Origin: Taxillus chinensis
Lineage: Eukaryota > Streptophyta > Magnoliopsida > Santalales > Loranthaceae
NCBI GenBank assembly: GCA_023512835.1
Contig: CM042092.1
Location: 54,008,400-54,072,399, forward strand
Direction: 5' to 3'
Length of the DNA stretch: 64,000 bases
Shown: positions 53,225 through 63,915 of the stretch, one piece after another
Layout: each line of letters starts with the position of its first letter
Numbering within the stretch: the first letter of the stretch is position 1
Made by a program: the position numbers and the translations under genes
Notes under the pieces: generated by a model
What the model was told of the DNA's origin: nothing
The model's input: only the letters and a program-made list of their open reading frames with translations
The model's database searches: none

Positions 53225-55930
53225 ATGAGCAAGCGTTCATCAACGTTTGAAGATTTGTTTGACCCCGAGCCGGAGCGTACATTCTTTGCTAGATTAAGAA
53301 AGCAAAAGAGTAAACAGTTAGCAAGCATTGAAGAAGAATCAAATTCTGCTCCTGGATTTTGGAGTAATCCAGAGTTTGATTTACAGAACTTGTGTTGGGA
53401 AGAATAAAGTGTTCAGTCTTGTTCAGTTATGGAGGAACAACAGCAATAATAGCAGCAGGAAAATAATGGGTCAGATCTCAGGCCAGTTAGGGAGCATCAT
53501 ACTCCTGACGTTTCTGATATCAGAAATCCTATCTATCCACCACCTCTTTTGAGAGAAAACTTTGAGTTCTCTCCACAGCTCATTAACTTAGTAGTGCAGA
53601 ACAGTTTTGGGGGGACACCTTTGGAAGATCCTCATCACCATTTAGCCAGATTTGTGCAGATATGTAGAACAATGAGAAGACAAGGAGTGCCGGAGGATTT
53701 TATCAGATTAGAGTTATTCCCTTGGTCTTTAAAAGAGGATGCTTTAATCTGGTTCAATTCTTTTTCAGAGGGACACTTCACCAGATAGGCAGATTGTGCC
53801 CAGGAGTTTCTCACTAAATATTTCCCAAGAGGAAGAACAGTGAAGTTGAGAAATAATATCACTGCTTTTACCTAAGCAACTGGAGAAACACTTGGTGAGG
53901 CATGGAATAGATTCAGGGAACTGCAGAGAAAATGTCCCAATCATGGCTTAGAGGATTGGTTACTTATTGAAGTGTTCTATGGAGGCCTTACAGCTGAGGA
54001 GCAATACATGGTAAATACTGCAGCAGGAGGTGCTCTGACAGCCAAGACTGCAGAAGAAGCTAAAGAGATTATAGAGGAACTGACAAAAGAGCAAGCTCAG
54101 TGGCCCTCTAGGAGAGTAGCTGTGAAGAAACCTGGTTTAATTGAGGTGGATAATTCCACAATGCTGAATGCTAAGTTGGAAGCTCTGACAAAACAGGTGG
54201 AAAAGTTAAATGTTCAGAGAGTAGCAAAGGTTAACTCTGCTTGTCAAGAGTGTGGGGGTATGCACCAACCGAATGAGTGTCCACTAAAAGTTTATGGAGA
54301 GACGGTGGAAGGGTATTCAGCCAACATGACTGAGGAGGTTAACTATATAGCTAACCAAAATAGACAACAGAATAACCCTTTTTCCAATACCTATAACCCT
54401 GGATGGAGGAATCATCCAAATTTTTCATGGGGAGGATAAAATAATCATCAGAGTAATCAAGGTGGAAATAATGCAAATCAAGTGCAGAATAATCAGAACA
54501 ATCAGCAATTCAATAGATAGTTCCAACCTAAACCGCAAGGAGCTGGTTATGGTGAAAAGCAGAAGGCTGACTGGGAGTTTGCAATTGAGAATATGGCAGC
54601 AGGAACTGAACAAAGATTGAATAAGTTTGAAACTGATATTGGTAGCAGGTTTGACAGACTTGAGACTCATAACAAGAAGTTGGAGACTCAAATTGCACAA
54701 ATTGCAAATGCTCTTACTACAAGGAATCCTGGTGAACTTCCAAGTAAGATTGAGCCAAACCCAAAGGAGTATGTGCAAGCTGTCATGCTAATAAGTGGAA
54801 AGGAGTTACCAGAGAGGAAAGTTCCTCAAGTGGAGGAAGTAATTCATGACAAAAAGGATGATAGTGATCCTGTATCTGAGAACAGAGAAGAAGAAAAGAA
54901 AGAAGAACAGCCTGAAGTTCCTAAGGTGGTAAAGAACTATGCTCCACCCATACCCTTTCCTCAGAGATTGAAACAAAGAAAGAGGGATGAGCAATACAAG
55001 AGATTTATAGAGCATCTTAAAGAATTGAAGCTCACTATCCCATTCTTGGAAGCTATAGTTCAAATGTCTTCATATTCCAAGTATTTGAAGGAGATGTTAA
55101 GAAATAAACAGAGAATTGAGGAAAAAGGAACAATTGCACTTACAGAGGAGTGTAGTACAATTATTCAGAGGAAGTTACCTCAGAAGATGGAAGACCCAGG
55201 CAGTTTTTCTATACCCTGCACCATTGGGAATGTTACATTTGATTCAGCTCTTTGTGATTTGGGAGCTAGTGTGAGTCTAATTCCATCTTCGGTTTGCAGC
55301 AAGCTTGGGCTAGGAAATTTACTGCCCACTTCAGTCACTTTGCAGTTGGCAGATAAGTCTATCAAATATGCGGCTGGTATTATTGAGAATGCACCGCTGC
55401 AAATTCATAATTTCATCGTGCTTATTGACTTAATTGCCTTGGATATGGAAGAAGGTGGTTCTATGCCCCTTATTCTGGGTAGACCCTTTTTAGCAACAGC
55501 AGGGGCAATCATTGATGTCAAAGGTGAAAAATTAGAGCTACACATCGGTGAAGACAAAAAACAATCTCTGCGTATTTCAACCCTCATTCCCTCTTTCTTG
55601 TTACAGCTCCCTCCCTTCCAGCAAAAGAAAAACAAAAAAAACAATCCCAATTTCAACCCTTTTTCTGCGTATTCAGCAAGTAAAAATACAACAGGCACCA
55701 ATCCTTTTCTAGTCCCCTTTCTCCCACGCCCACTTCAGCCCTCCTATCTCCAAATACCAAGAAAACCCCCCTCACAAACATTGTTGTCCAACCTTCGGTT
55801 CCAAGCGGTGGTGATCATCGGCATCGGTGGGAGCTCAAGCAGAAGATTCAAAGTTGGTTCAACCCTTATCTTTTCACTCCTTTTTTTTTCTTTAGCTGAT
55901 TTGTATTTATATTTGGTGTATTTGTTTTAG
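53225..55930 (+). pseudogene. Athila-like gag-protease polyprotein
   Basis: One frame of about 900 codons with seven in-frame stops and no frameshift. Stops are at 53405, 53447, 53450, 53786, 53873, 54437 and 54518. Each is one transition from CAA, CAG or TGG. Gag shows INLVVQNSFGGTPLEDPHHH, IRLELFPWSLKEDALIW, EAWNRFRELQRKCPNHGL and AAGGALTAKTAEEA, typical of Athila gag, and a CQECGGMHQPNEC finger-like motif. From 54593 the frame is open (445 codons): a coiled region, a charged Glu/Lys linker, and a retropepsin-like protease with LCDLGASVSLIPSSV (active-site Asp near 55257) and PLILGRPFLATAGAIID. Unlike complete Athila elements the frame ends without RT. Confidence 0.85.
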
Positions 55931-56821
55931 CATTCTTTTTTTTTTTTCTAAATTTTCGTTTTTTTAGTTTATCCATATTTGATGTAATTGCTTTTCAACC
56001 TCTTTCCATTGTATTTTCCCTGTATCTCTCCTTATGTGTATGTGTAATATGTAAAGTGCAGAAAAAAAAAACAACAAAAGAAAAAAGAGAGAGAGTAAAG
56101 AGAAAGGATGAAGAAAAAGAAAAAGAAAAAGGGAGTGATTTTATTTTTGTGGATGTCACACTCACACACTCCACATCTCTTTTGATATATGCATTTTCAA
56201 TTTCAATTTCAAAAAAAAAAAAAACAAACAAACAAACAAACATGTAAAAAAAGAAGAGAAAAACAAAAACAAAACAAAAAAAAAAACGTTTCAAAACCAC
56301 AAAAATGCAAAAAAGAAAAAAGAAAAACATCTTTTATAAAAAATGCACGTTTCCATATTTAGGAGTTCTAATTCCATTTAAAACACATAAAAAACATGTT
56401 TTACTTTCCAAAAACAAAAAAAACAAAACAAAAAAAAAGGGTTTTTTTTTTTTAGGATTTAAATTTCCAAAAGAAAAACAAAAAACAAACCTATAAGATT
56501 CCATTCCCCACTTCAAACAAAAACCCAAAAACTTTTAAGGTTCCCTTTAGAAACCTAGGGAAAATCAATCTTAACCATAACTTCGACAAACAACTTAGTC
56601 AAATAAAAATCATAGACTTTCTAGGAAATTTAACCCAATCAATCGTCCAACTAAAATAAAACCTCCTCCTAAATTAGATACCGAAAGGGCGTATTGAGGG
56701 GTGCTAATCCTTCCCTACACGTAACCAACTCCCGAACCAATCTCTGATAACGCAGACCACACACTTAAGACTACTCAAAGTAGAGGGTATCCAACTGTAC
56801 CCCAAAAACAGCTGGTGGCGA
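55931..56821 (+). other. A-rich non-coding stretch with Ogre-leader-like end
   Basis: 55931-56560 is low-complexity A-rich sequence with no supported gene. 56680-56821 has GGGGTGCTAATCCTTCCCTAC and ACCAACTCCCGAACC, words I associate with the region before the PBS in Ogre/Tat elements, and it ends CAGCTGGTGGCGA, like the start of an Ogre PBS. This end may be a remnant of a second Ogre-like element. Confidence 0.45.
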
Positions 56822-58405
56822 TGATAACGTGCATTTTATGCCGTTATTCTAGTGTTTATTTAGGATGTTTAAGAGCATGATTAGAGCCTTATTGCCTCAT
56901 ATATCATATATATTTGCTCTAACCCCTAGGAAGATGCTATTGGCAAATACATGCGTTTTTAAGGTTTTGGGAGATTTTGGACCTCACTTTTGACATAGTA
57001 GATGGCCTCAAACAATTTGCGTGCAAGAACAAAAGATGCTTGGAATGATGTCCTCTCGCCCAGAGAAATTTCAGAGCATTTGGAGCTAATTTGGGCTGCC
57101 GTGAATTCACCCATTCCGTGCAAGCATATTTTTGCCTCTCGGGCCTCTACAAGATAAGGAAGCTTGGGGAGAAGTTTGAGGGATTGGAGGTGCACGTGAA
57201 TTCACCATATCACGTGCAAATTGGCGTGAGAGATTTTTTGGACCGATCCAATCGTTTTTCCATGCCGATCATTTGTTCCTGAGGCCCAAGTCCAATTGTG
57301 GATGGAAGATAGAGTTTTTAATGTTTCGAGTGTTACTTATCAAAACTACGCCGTTTTGATAAGTGGGCTAGGTTACACCCTCAAGCCCATCCAAACTCTA
57401 TAAATACAAGCCTCCACGCCTCTGCTAGCCATGCCTAACCCCCCCACGTTTTAGAGAGGAGAGAGAGGCTCCACGACTTGGAGGTGCTCCTCCGACCCAA
57501 AAACCCCCCGCCCCAGGCAGCGCCCCCCCCCCCCCCCGCGCGCCCGGATTTTGGAGCCTGGATTTGAGCTTTCTTGTGCGCGTGATCAAGAAGAAGATGT
57601 TGAGCTTTTCTGCTTTTGGTTTTGCTTGTAATCATGCGTGAGTAGTCTTTTAATCTAGGGGAGCAATGTAGCCCCCTTGTTGCTTTCGTTGTGTTTATGA
57701 ATATTTGGGTTTGGATGATTGAGTTTTGCATGTTTTATGAATCTGTTCTTAAGTCTATCTTTGGATGTACACCTTGGTATTCTTAGCCCTAGTCGGGGCG
57801 ATTGAGATTCATAACTTATTTGTGATTGGTGTGATCTTATCCTTTTGCAAGTATGATTTATTAGCTTTGCATGTTTGTGTTTTTGATGACCTTGGCATAC
57901 AACTCTTAAAAGGACCTCAATGACCATTTGTTGTCCTTGGCTTATGTTTAGCATGTTTTCAATCGGACAACCCTAATACCATGAACCAGTAGAGATAACA
58001 TAGGGAGGTGAAATTGTGACCCTAGATGCTTTTTAATCCTTGATTCTTAATCCTAAAATCAGTTTACTTTTCTTTGTTTATTAGAAAACCACATAAAAAT
58101 TAGATCTTTAGTTTAAAAAAGAAAACTTTTTGTGCCAAGACATTTTATAGAACAAGAGTAATTGGGTGATTTGATTTGAGAACTAGAGAACTAGGCTAAT
58201 CCTGTGGGTTCACCCTTTCCGTCTTTGCTGTTATTCTTTTAGTGCAAACTTAGGGAATTTATTATTTTGAAGAGAGATTTAACGACGTTAGCTAGCTCTT
58301 TTAGAGAGGCTAAAAATCTTGTCCGTCAGGCGACTCTAAAAATTCTCACCATTAGTCTAGTTTGAGCTCACACCAAAAGGGCCCGGACGAAAACCAGTGA
58401 TGACA
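56822..58405 (+). repeat. Ogre-like 5' LTR
   Basis: TGATAACGTGCATTTTATGCC to CAGTGATGACA, 1584 bp, two bases before the PBS. 56968-57245 is homologous to 18293-18560 of G1. A C/G-rich stretch with a run of about 17 C lies near 57524-57538. Confidence 0.65.
57339..57406 (+). promoter_or_regulatory. Ogre-like LTR promoter module: palindrome and TATA box
   Basis: One 22-base palindrome-like motif (ACTACGCCGT core) at 57339-57360 and TATAAATA at 57399-57406. The motif is the one found two or three times in G1 and G2. Confidence 0.6.
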
Positions 58406-58407
58406 GC

Positions 58408-58425
58408 TGGCGACTCTGCTGGGGA
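58408..58425 (+). promoter_or_regulatory. Primer-binding site of the Ogre/Tat type
   Basis: TGGCGACTCTGCTGGGGA right after the LTR end. I recall this class of site as complementary to tRNA-Arg in Ogre elements, and the exact tRNA should be treated as likely rather than shown. Confidence 0.7.
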
Positions 58426-59060
58426 TTTAAGAATAAACACTTTAGAGAGTTAGGTCTAGAACTAGGACTTAGGAGGTTATATTTAATTGTGCTATTGTAT
58501 ATATGTAACTGTCATGCCAAGTTGTTTTGATACAATTGTCATTTAAACTATGATTTATTTATACGCTTTCATTACCATGATAGTTGTGATTTATTGCTTT
58601 CCATACTTGTTGCATTCATGCATAACCCTATACCCGGGTTTAACACAATTTAGGTTAGTGAGGTTCAGTACGGTCCCCAGCGCGTTGATCATTATCCGCA
58701 ATGGGGCCTCGGACTCCTCACTCAAGCTTGAGGTTCTTTTAAGGCACGTCCTTTTAAGATCCCCCTCCGGTAAATCCCATGGTGTACGGAGCCCTCTATT
58801 GAGGAAGTTTGGGAACCAACGAATAAGATAGGGGTAGCAATAAAAGCCCATCAGGGGTATTGACCCACATTTTGTTTGATCATTCCATGCCATGCTAACC
58901 TTTGTTTTGTAGGGTAGTCCTTAAGTCATCCCCTGTACATTTAACTGTTTTTTTTTTACAATTGGTATATTTTTTATCCTGTCTACCTACCTTGATATAT
59001 ATTAACTTGTCATCCTAACCTGCCATCATGCATAACATGACATTCATCATTCATATAGGC
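58426..59060 (+). other. Ogre-like leader between PBS and ORF1
   Basis: Non-coding. The part from about 58600 to 58870 is the same sequence that appears inverted at 14290-14530 in the left remnant. A T run (58941-58949) follows. Confidence 0.7.
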
Positions 59061-60440
59061 ATGGCAACTTTCAGTCATCTCCTAAAAGGCCTTCAGGACA
59101 AGGAGGTTGTCATAGTGGTGGCCCAAGCATCGGGAGACATTCAACTTCGCCTTGGAGATTTCCCGCCAGGAGAGGCCTACAAGGCAGAACATGTTGTCAT
59201 AGAAGATCAGTTGGACTACACTGAGGAGGTACAGACAATATGGAAGCGGTGGTCGGATGAAAGGAAAAGCATATACATACAACAACTTGGGGATTTGCTC
59301 CATGTAACCGAGCCATCGGCCGATACGGATATGTCCGGGGGCAGCCATTTATTTTGGGAACCTCGACGGCGGTGCTTCAACTTCAACAGCCTAGATCTTG
59401 TTCCCACAATAGAAGAATACAGAAGATTGCTGGATATCCCCGTGGAAAACAAAATGAAAATCTATCTGCCAGAGCCCAGAAGGTCCTGCCGAAGGGCCTT
59501 TGCTGAAATCATGGGAAAGCCAGTATGGGACTCACCGGCGGTCACAACTTACGGTGGGCGCGAATATCTTCCATGGGCAACAATCAAAGAAGTAATACAA
59601 ACTGCAACGGAAGCGGAGGCACACAAATTGCTTACACTAGCTATATATGGGCTAGTCATTTTCCCGAGGATACTGGCCCACGTCGATGGGGCAATTGTAG
59701 ATTTGGTCCAGCAGGTGCTCAAGGGATGTGACCCTACTCCTGCTATCTTGGCGGAAACCATCCGATCTCTTACTTACCTAAGGAGTAAGGGCTCGGGACA
59801 GTTCATGGGGTGCCTACCTCTCCTGTGTACCTGGTTGCAAGGTCATTTCCCCTGTAGTGTTCATCGTTTCCCTGCTGTTTATCAAGTACCAGCCACAACG
59901 CTACTAGATATTCTGCTCAGCAAGTGGAGCCTACCAAAGGATTTAGAGAGCTGGAAAAAGAAGTTGGAAAACCTCACAAAAGCTGACATTACCTGGACTG
60001 CTCCTTGGATGCCGGTGGTCTCTATGACATATAGCTGCGAGGACTACAATTGGGTTCCACTTTTAGGTCCCTGGGGAGGAACTGCATATGCACCACCGCA
60101 GGTGGGAAGACAAGTGGGGCGTCATCAGATTATTCCCGTACTCTTTGGCATGGAAAAGTGTGACTTCACTTACAGCAGAGCCATGCTCATAGAAGAAGGC
60201 AAGAAGATGTATCAAGCATGGTCCACACCACACAAGATCCAACCCAACAGCTCAAAACCTGGTGTTTACCCAGCATACATATCTTGGAGGGCACAACATA
60301 AGCCACAGCTAACTTCAGACATGAAGGCTATCCTCCAGGAGAATCAGACTTTAAGGCAGCAGATCCAGAGGTTAGAAGCATCTCTAGAAGGAGCTCTTCA
60401 AAGGCCGCGAATCGAGGGAAAAGCAAGGTCGAGACCATAA
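59061..60440 (+). CDS. Ogre-like ORF1, unknown function
   Basis: An intact frame of 459 residues from MATFSHLLKG (an upstream in-frame Met at 59028 would give 470). Its position between leader and gag fits the extra 5' ORF that distinguishes Ogre elements. Motifs include FWEPRRRCFNFNSLDLVPTI and EYRRLLDIPVENK near residues 95-140, and TWLQGHFPCSVHRFPAVY in the middle, similar in style to the plant mobile domain/DUF7745-type proteins found in plant transposons. The C-terminal 60 residues contain a coiled coil (ENQTLRQQIQRLEASLEGAL). No catalytic motif is visible. It is the longest intact non-Copia ORF in the window. A domesticated host gene is conceivable, but the flanking LTR, PBS and gag argue for an element gene. 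Confidence 0.75.
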   Translation: MATFSHLLKGLQDKEVVIVVAQASGDIQLRLGDFPPGEAYKAEHVVIEDQLDYTEEVQTIWKRWSDERKSIYIQQLGDLLHVTEPSADTDMSGGSHLFWEPRRRCFNFNSLDLVPTIEEYRRLLDIPVENKMKIYLPEPRRSCRRAFAEIMGKPVWDSPAVTTYGGREYLPWATIKEVIQTATEAEAHKLLTLAIYGLVIFPRILAHVDGAIVDLVQQVLKGCDPTPAILAETIRSLTYLRSKGSGQFMGCLPLLCTWLQGHFPCSVHRFPAVYQVPATTLLDILLSKWSLPKDLESWKKKLENLTKADITWTAPWMPVVSMTYSCEDYNWVPLLGPWGGTAYAPPQVGRQVGRHQIIPVLFGMEKCDFTYSRAMLIEEGKKMYQAWSTPHKIQPNSSKPGVYPAYISWRAQHKPQLTSDMKAILQENQTLRQQIQRLEASLEGALQRPRIEGKARSRP

Positions 60441-60778
60441 TGAAGAAGAGGGAGGAAGCAGGTGAACGACCACCCCCAGGAGAAAGAGGCGCCGTGCTCC
60501 TTAGAAGATGACTGGAAGATTGCTTTAAGATCATGTAGTATAGCTTTCATTTTACATGGCATTTCAACATTGTATGTTTGTATTGAGTGTTTGTATTGTG
60601 TGCAATAAAGTTGTTTGTCTCCTTAACCTTCTGCATAGACATTCATGCATACAAGCATATCAAGTGAAAAATCAAATAAAAATTCCCTTGTACCCAGGTG
60701 GGTAGAAGCCTCCCTCCAGGATTGCGCACTCTTACAATCTCAGGTCCCGGCGCAATCAAGTACCTCAACCGCAGCCCA
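60441..60778 (+). other. Ogre-like intergenic region before gag
   Basis: Non-coding as read. It contains AATAAA at 60604-60609. Just before gag, codons for an AHSYNLRSRR block lie in another frame, so the native gag may begin farther upstream than the Met used here. Confidence 0.55.
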
Positions 60779-62221
60779 ATGGCGGAAGAAACAGAGAACA
60801 GACTCATGGGGTTGGAACAGTCGCAACAAACCCTACAGGGCCAAATGTCCGCCATAATGGAAATGCTCACAAAATTGATCGAGGAAAGAGGAAGAACTCC
60901 GACCGGGGGAACTACCAATCACCATCAAGAGCAGGGCGAGGAAGCCGTTCGGTCACCCAACCTGGCTCCAAGCCAAGCGCCCACATACCATCCTTGCTAT
61001 GGCACAACCTCCAACCCCAAATCAAACTCATTTCACTATGCCTGCACCAGGAAATGTAATGGAAGCGGTGGGTTCCCCCGGCTCCTCAGGAAAATATTGA
61101 GTCTCTCGCTCTACGCCGACTCGAGGAAGGATTGCGGGCAGTAGAAGGTATTGACAGCTATGGTATGACCAGCCCACAAGACTTATGCTTAGTCCCTGGA
61201 GTGGTGCTACCGCCAAAATTCAAAATGCCAGATTTTGAAAAGTTCAACGGGACACGATGTCCGAGGACACATCTGGCCATGTATTGTCAAAAAATGGCCG
61301 CTTATCCTGGTGAGGACAAGCTCCTCATGCATTGTTTCCAGGAAAGCCTAATCTGGGGCATCCCTTCGCCGGTACTTTCAACTAAATGGAAACCGCGTTA
61401 AGACATGGAAGGAACTAGCTACTTCTTTCTTGACACAAGACAAACATGTCACCGAAGTCAGTGGCTGGATCGACCGACCCTGCAGTCTATGGAGAAGGGA
61501 TCCGAAGAGAATTTCAAAGATTATGCACGAAGATGGGAGAGAGGCATTGTGGAGGTCCAACCTCCCCTTACCGAAAGAGAACTCACTACCCTTTTCATCA
61601 ACACGCTAAAAGGCGTCTACTATGAGAAGTTGATCGGTAACGTCTCCAACAGTTTCGCAGACTTGGTTGCATTCGGTGAACGTGTGGAGAGTGGAATTAA
61701 AGGAGGAAAGCTAAAGGGTGATGCGGCTGAGGCATCAAAACGGTTTCAACCACCAGCGAAAAAGAAAGAAAATGAAACCAACCTGGTATACCCATCGCAC
61801 CCGCCGATACAACCAACGTTCTACCAAGCGCCAGGATGCTACAGAGGGTCGCCAGGTAGCCGCTATGCACCTTGCTCCATCTCCCCAATTCATGCCATAC
61901 CTGCCGCAAGGAGGCGTCCCATTTCCATACTCAATGGTACCTAACTCATTTCAACCGAGAGCGCCATACCCAGAGCAATCAAGGCCAGCAACTCAGGAAG
62001 GGCCAGGAGCCGCATTTCAAGGACAGGGGCAACCAAGGGCCCCGACCCAGCAAGCAGGAGCGAATCAGGCTTCTTGTCGACCACGACAGGAGTTTGACCC
62101 GATCCCAATGACATACGCCGAACTATATCCCAAGCTTTTAGAGGCAAGGATGGTAACCCCTATACCCTTGGGAGAAATAAAGACTCCTCCCCCGGCCTGG
62201 TACAAGCCGGATGCAGTGTGA
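60779..62221 (+). pseudogene. Ogre-like gag
   Basis: It starts MAEETENRLMGLEQSQQTLQ with a short coiled coil. The capsid region is VLPPKFKMPDFEKFNGTRCP (about 61204-61260) and HLAMYCQKMAAYPGEDKLLM, then ERELTTLFINTLKGVYYEKL and NSFADLVAFGERVESGIKGG (about 61580-61705). A Pro/Gln-rich linker and FDPIPMTYAELYPKLLEARM, standard for Tat-type gag, follow. Frameshifts lie near 61100, 61395 and 61420, the last two nearly compensating, and another is near 61750. The stop at 62221 precedes a zinc-finger-like block (CPYHKMAREHDITEC) in the next frame. Confidence 0.8.
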
Positions 62222-62296
62222 ATATCATGCGAGTGGGAGCTGGACATGATATCGAAAATCGTATAACATTCAAAAGGAAGGTTCAGGCATTAAAGG

Positions 62297-63721
62297 ATGC
62301 AAAGTGGTTGGATTTCTCCGCACCTGGTCGGGACACCAAACGTGAATAGCAATCCTCTCCCAGAACACTCTAACAATGTTGCTAATATCGAGAGGGAAGG
62401 GCGGCTGGAAAGGTTCTCTCAAATACAAATGGAGAAAATGTATCTGTTTACTCTGTTACAGGAACATGGCTATATACTGGCTAAAGATGCGTCAAAGGCA
62501 GAGAAGGGAACAGATGGGGGAAAACAATGCCCTTATCACAAGATGGCACGGGAACATGACATCACGGAATGTACTGAGTTTTCTGAAGTAGTGCAAAAGC
62601 TCATGGACCAAAGGATGATCGAATTCTCCACGGAAGAGATAGGCAGTCAAAGCCACATGATTCAAAAAGACATGTCATACACACCGTCATGGGTGCCAAC
62701 CCCCCTTGTCTTGAATGTTAAGACTCCAGAAATCCCGCTACTGCCTCATGGAATCACACCTCTCACCATACGGGTTCCTGCCCCTTTCCCCTACAAGACG
62801 GATAATGCAGTCCCGTGGAACTATAACTGTGAGGTAGTTCAGGGAGCCGCTATAGCAGAAAAGAAGACCAGGAGCGGTCGGGCTTACGCCCCTGAGATAG
62901 TTGACAAAGCAAGGAAGGAGAAAGCTATGGAACAAGACATTGAGCCTACACTGGAAGCAACAAAGAAGGGAACACCGATCACTGAAGAAGAAACCACAGA
63001 ATTTCTGAAACTCATGAAGCAGAGCGAGTATAATATTGTGGATCAATTAAGTCGGCAATCGGCTCGCATCTCCCTGCTCTTATTGATAATGGATTCCCAA
63101 CCTCACCGGGAAGCACTGCTGAAGGTTCTAAGCCAAGCCTATGTTCCTCCAACCATCCCGGTGGCAAATGTGGATGGACTCACCAGTAACCTCATTATGA
63201 ACAACGTCATCAGTTTTGGAGATGACGAGTTACCCCAGGAAGGGAAAGGACATATAAAAGCTTTGCACATCACGGTCAAATGCAAGGAACACACCATAGC
63301 CCGCGTACTCATCGACAACGGCTCGGCATTGAACATTATGCCCTTGCATATACTACAACAACTTCCAATGGACGCGTCTTATATGCGTCCCTATACGATG
63401 AAGGTACGGGCATTCGATGGAGGAAAGCGTGACGTAGTGGGAACTCTGGATATTCCCCTCACAGTTGGGCCAATTACTTTTATGGTAGAATTTTAGGTGA
63501 TGGACATCACGCCATATTACAGCTGTCTGTTGGGAAGACCCTGGATCCACACCGCAGGGGCAGTGCCGTCAAGCCTCCACTAAAAAATGAAATTTGTAAT
63601 GGGGGACCAGCTCATTTGCATCTCTGGCGAGACAAGTTTCCTCGTCACCAAACCGGCATCAGTTCCTTATATTGAAAGCCACGAAGATGTGCCAGCTGCT
63701 CCTATCGGGCCTTTGAGATGG
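62297..63721 (+). pseudogene. Ogre-like protease region
   Basis: The open frame runs to TAG at 63494-63496. It contains CPYHKMAREHDITEC (His/Cys cluster near 62530-62575), an acidic linker, and the retropepsin ARVLIDNGSALNIMPLHIL with its active-site Asp near 63313. After the TAG (expected CAG in EFQVMDI) the protease continues with YYSCLLGRPWIHTAGAVPS. A TAA at 63581-63583 again replaces a Gln codon, and a frameshift near 63715 leads to the G-patch. The three conserved elements of the fold (DNGSA, hydrophobic middle, LLGRPW) are present. Confidence 0.8.
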
Positions 63722-63915
63722 TGAATGTCGCTTCTGCCCCAGACCATCGTCTCTCGAAGGCAGCAAAAATGGTTGCAGCCACTATGATCAAACAGGGGTA
63801 CAAACTGGGGCAAGGGTTAGGCCTAACAGTTCAAGGGATTCAGAAACCCCTGACCATCCGAGAAGATACCGGAAAGTTTGGGCTAGGCTACGTCCCTACA
63901 AAAGCTGACAGATAG
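63718..63915 (+). CDS. Ogre-like G-patch segment of Pol
   Basis: KMVAATMIKQGYKLGQGLGL, then QGIQKPLTI and GKFGLGYVPTK, match the G-patch seen after the protease in Ogre/Tat polyproteins, a small Gly-rich module thought to bind nucleic acid or helicases. The frame ends with TAG at 63913-63915. Downstream codons (REAIKKREVRMARLQKRP) look like its continuation up to the window edge. The listed Met is not a native start. Confidence 0.7.
   Translation: MVNVASAPDHRLSKAAKMVAATMIKQGYKLGQGLGLTVQGIQKPLTIREDTGKFGLGYVPTKADR

Larger units (their letters stand above)
52064..56821 (+). mobile_element. Athila-like Gypsy element, 3' end not found
   Basis: LTR 52064-53075, a tRNA-Asp-like PBS, and gag-protease in one frame (53225-55930). 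No RT, RNase H or integrase follows before the next LTR at 56822. Either the 3' part was deleted or this is a non-autonomous gag-protease element. GATGG (52059-52063) is the presumed left target duplication. The boundary on the right is uncertain, because 56560-56821 looks like Ogre leader rather than Athila sequence. Confidence 0.75.

Noticed and set aside
55995..56528. Several Phe- or Lys-rich open frames
   Set aside because: They are products of A/T homopolymer sequence on both strands and have no protein-like composition.
59028..60440. ORF1 as a free-standing host gene
   Set aside because: It lies between an LTR with an Ogre-type PBS and a gag/protease/G-patch series, and its leader recurs in another remnant at 14290-14530.
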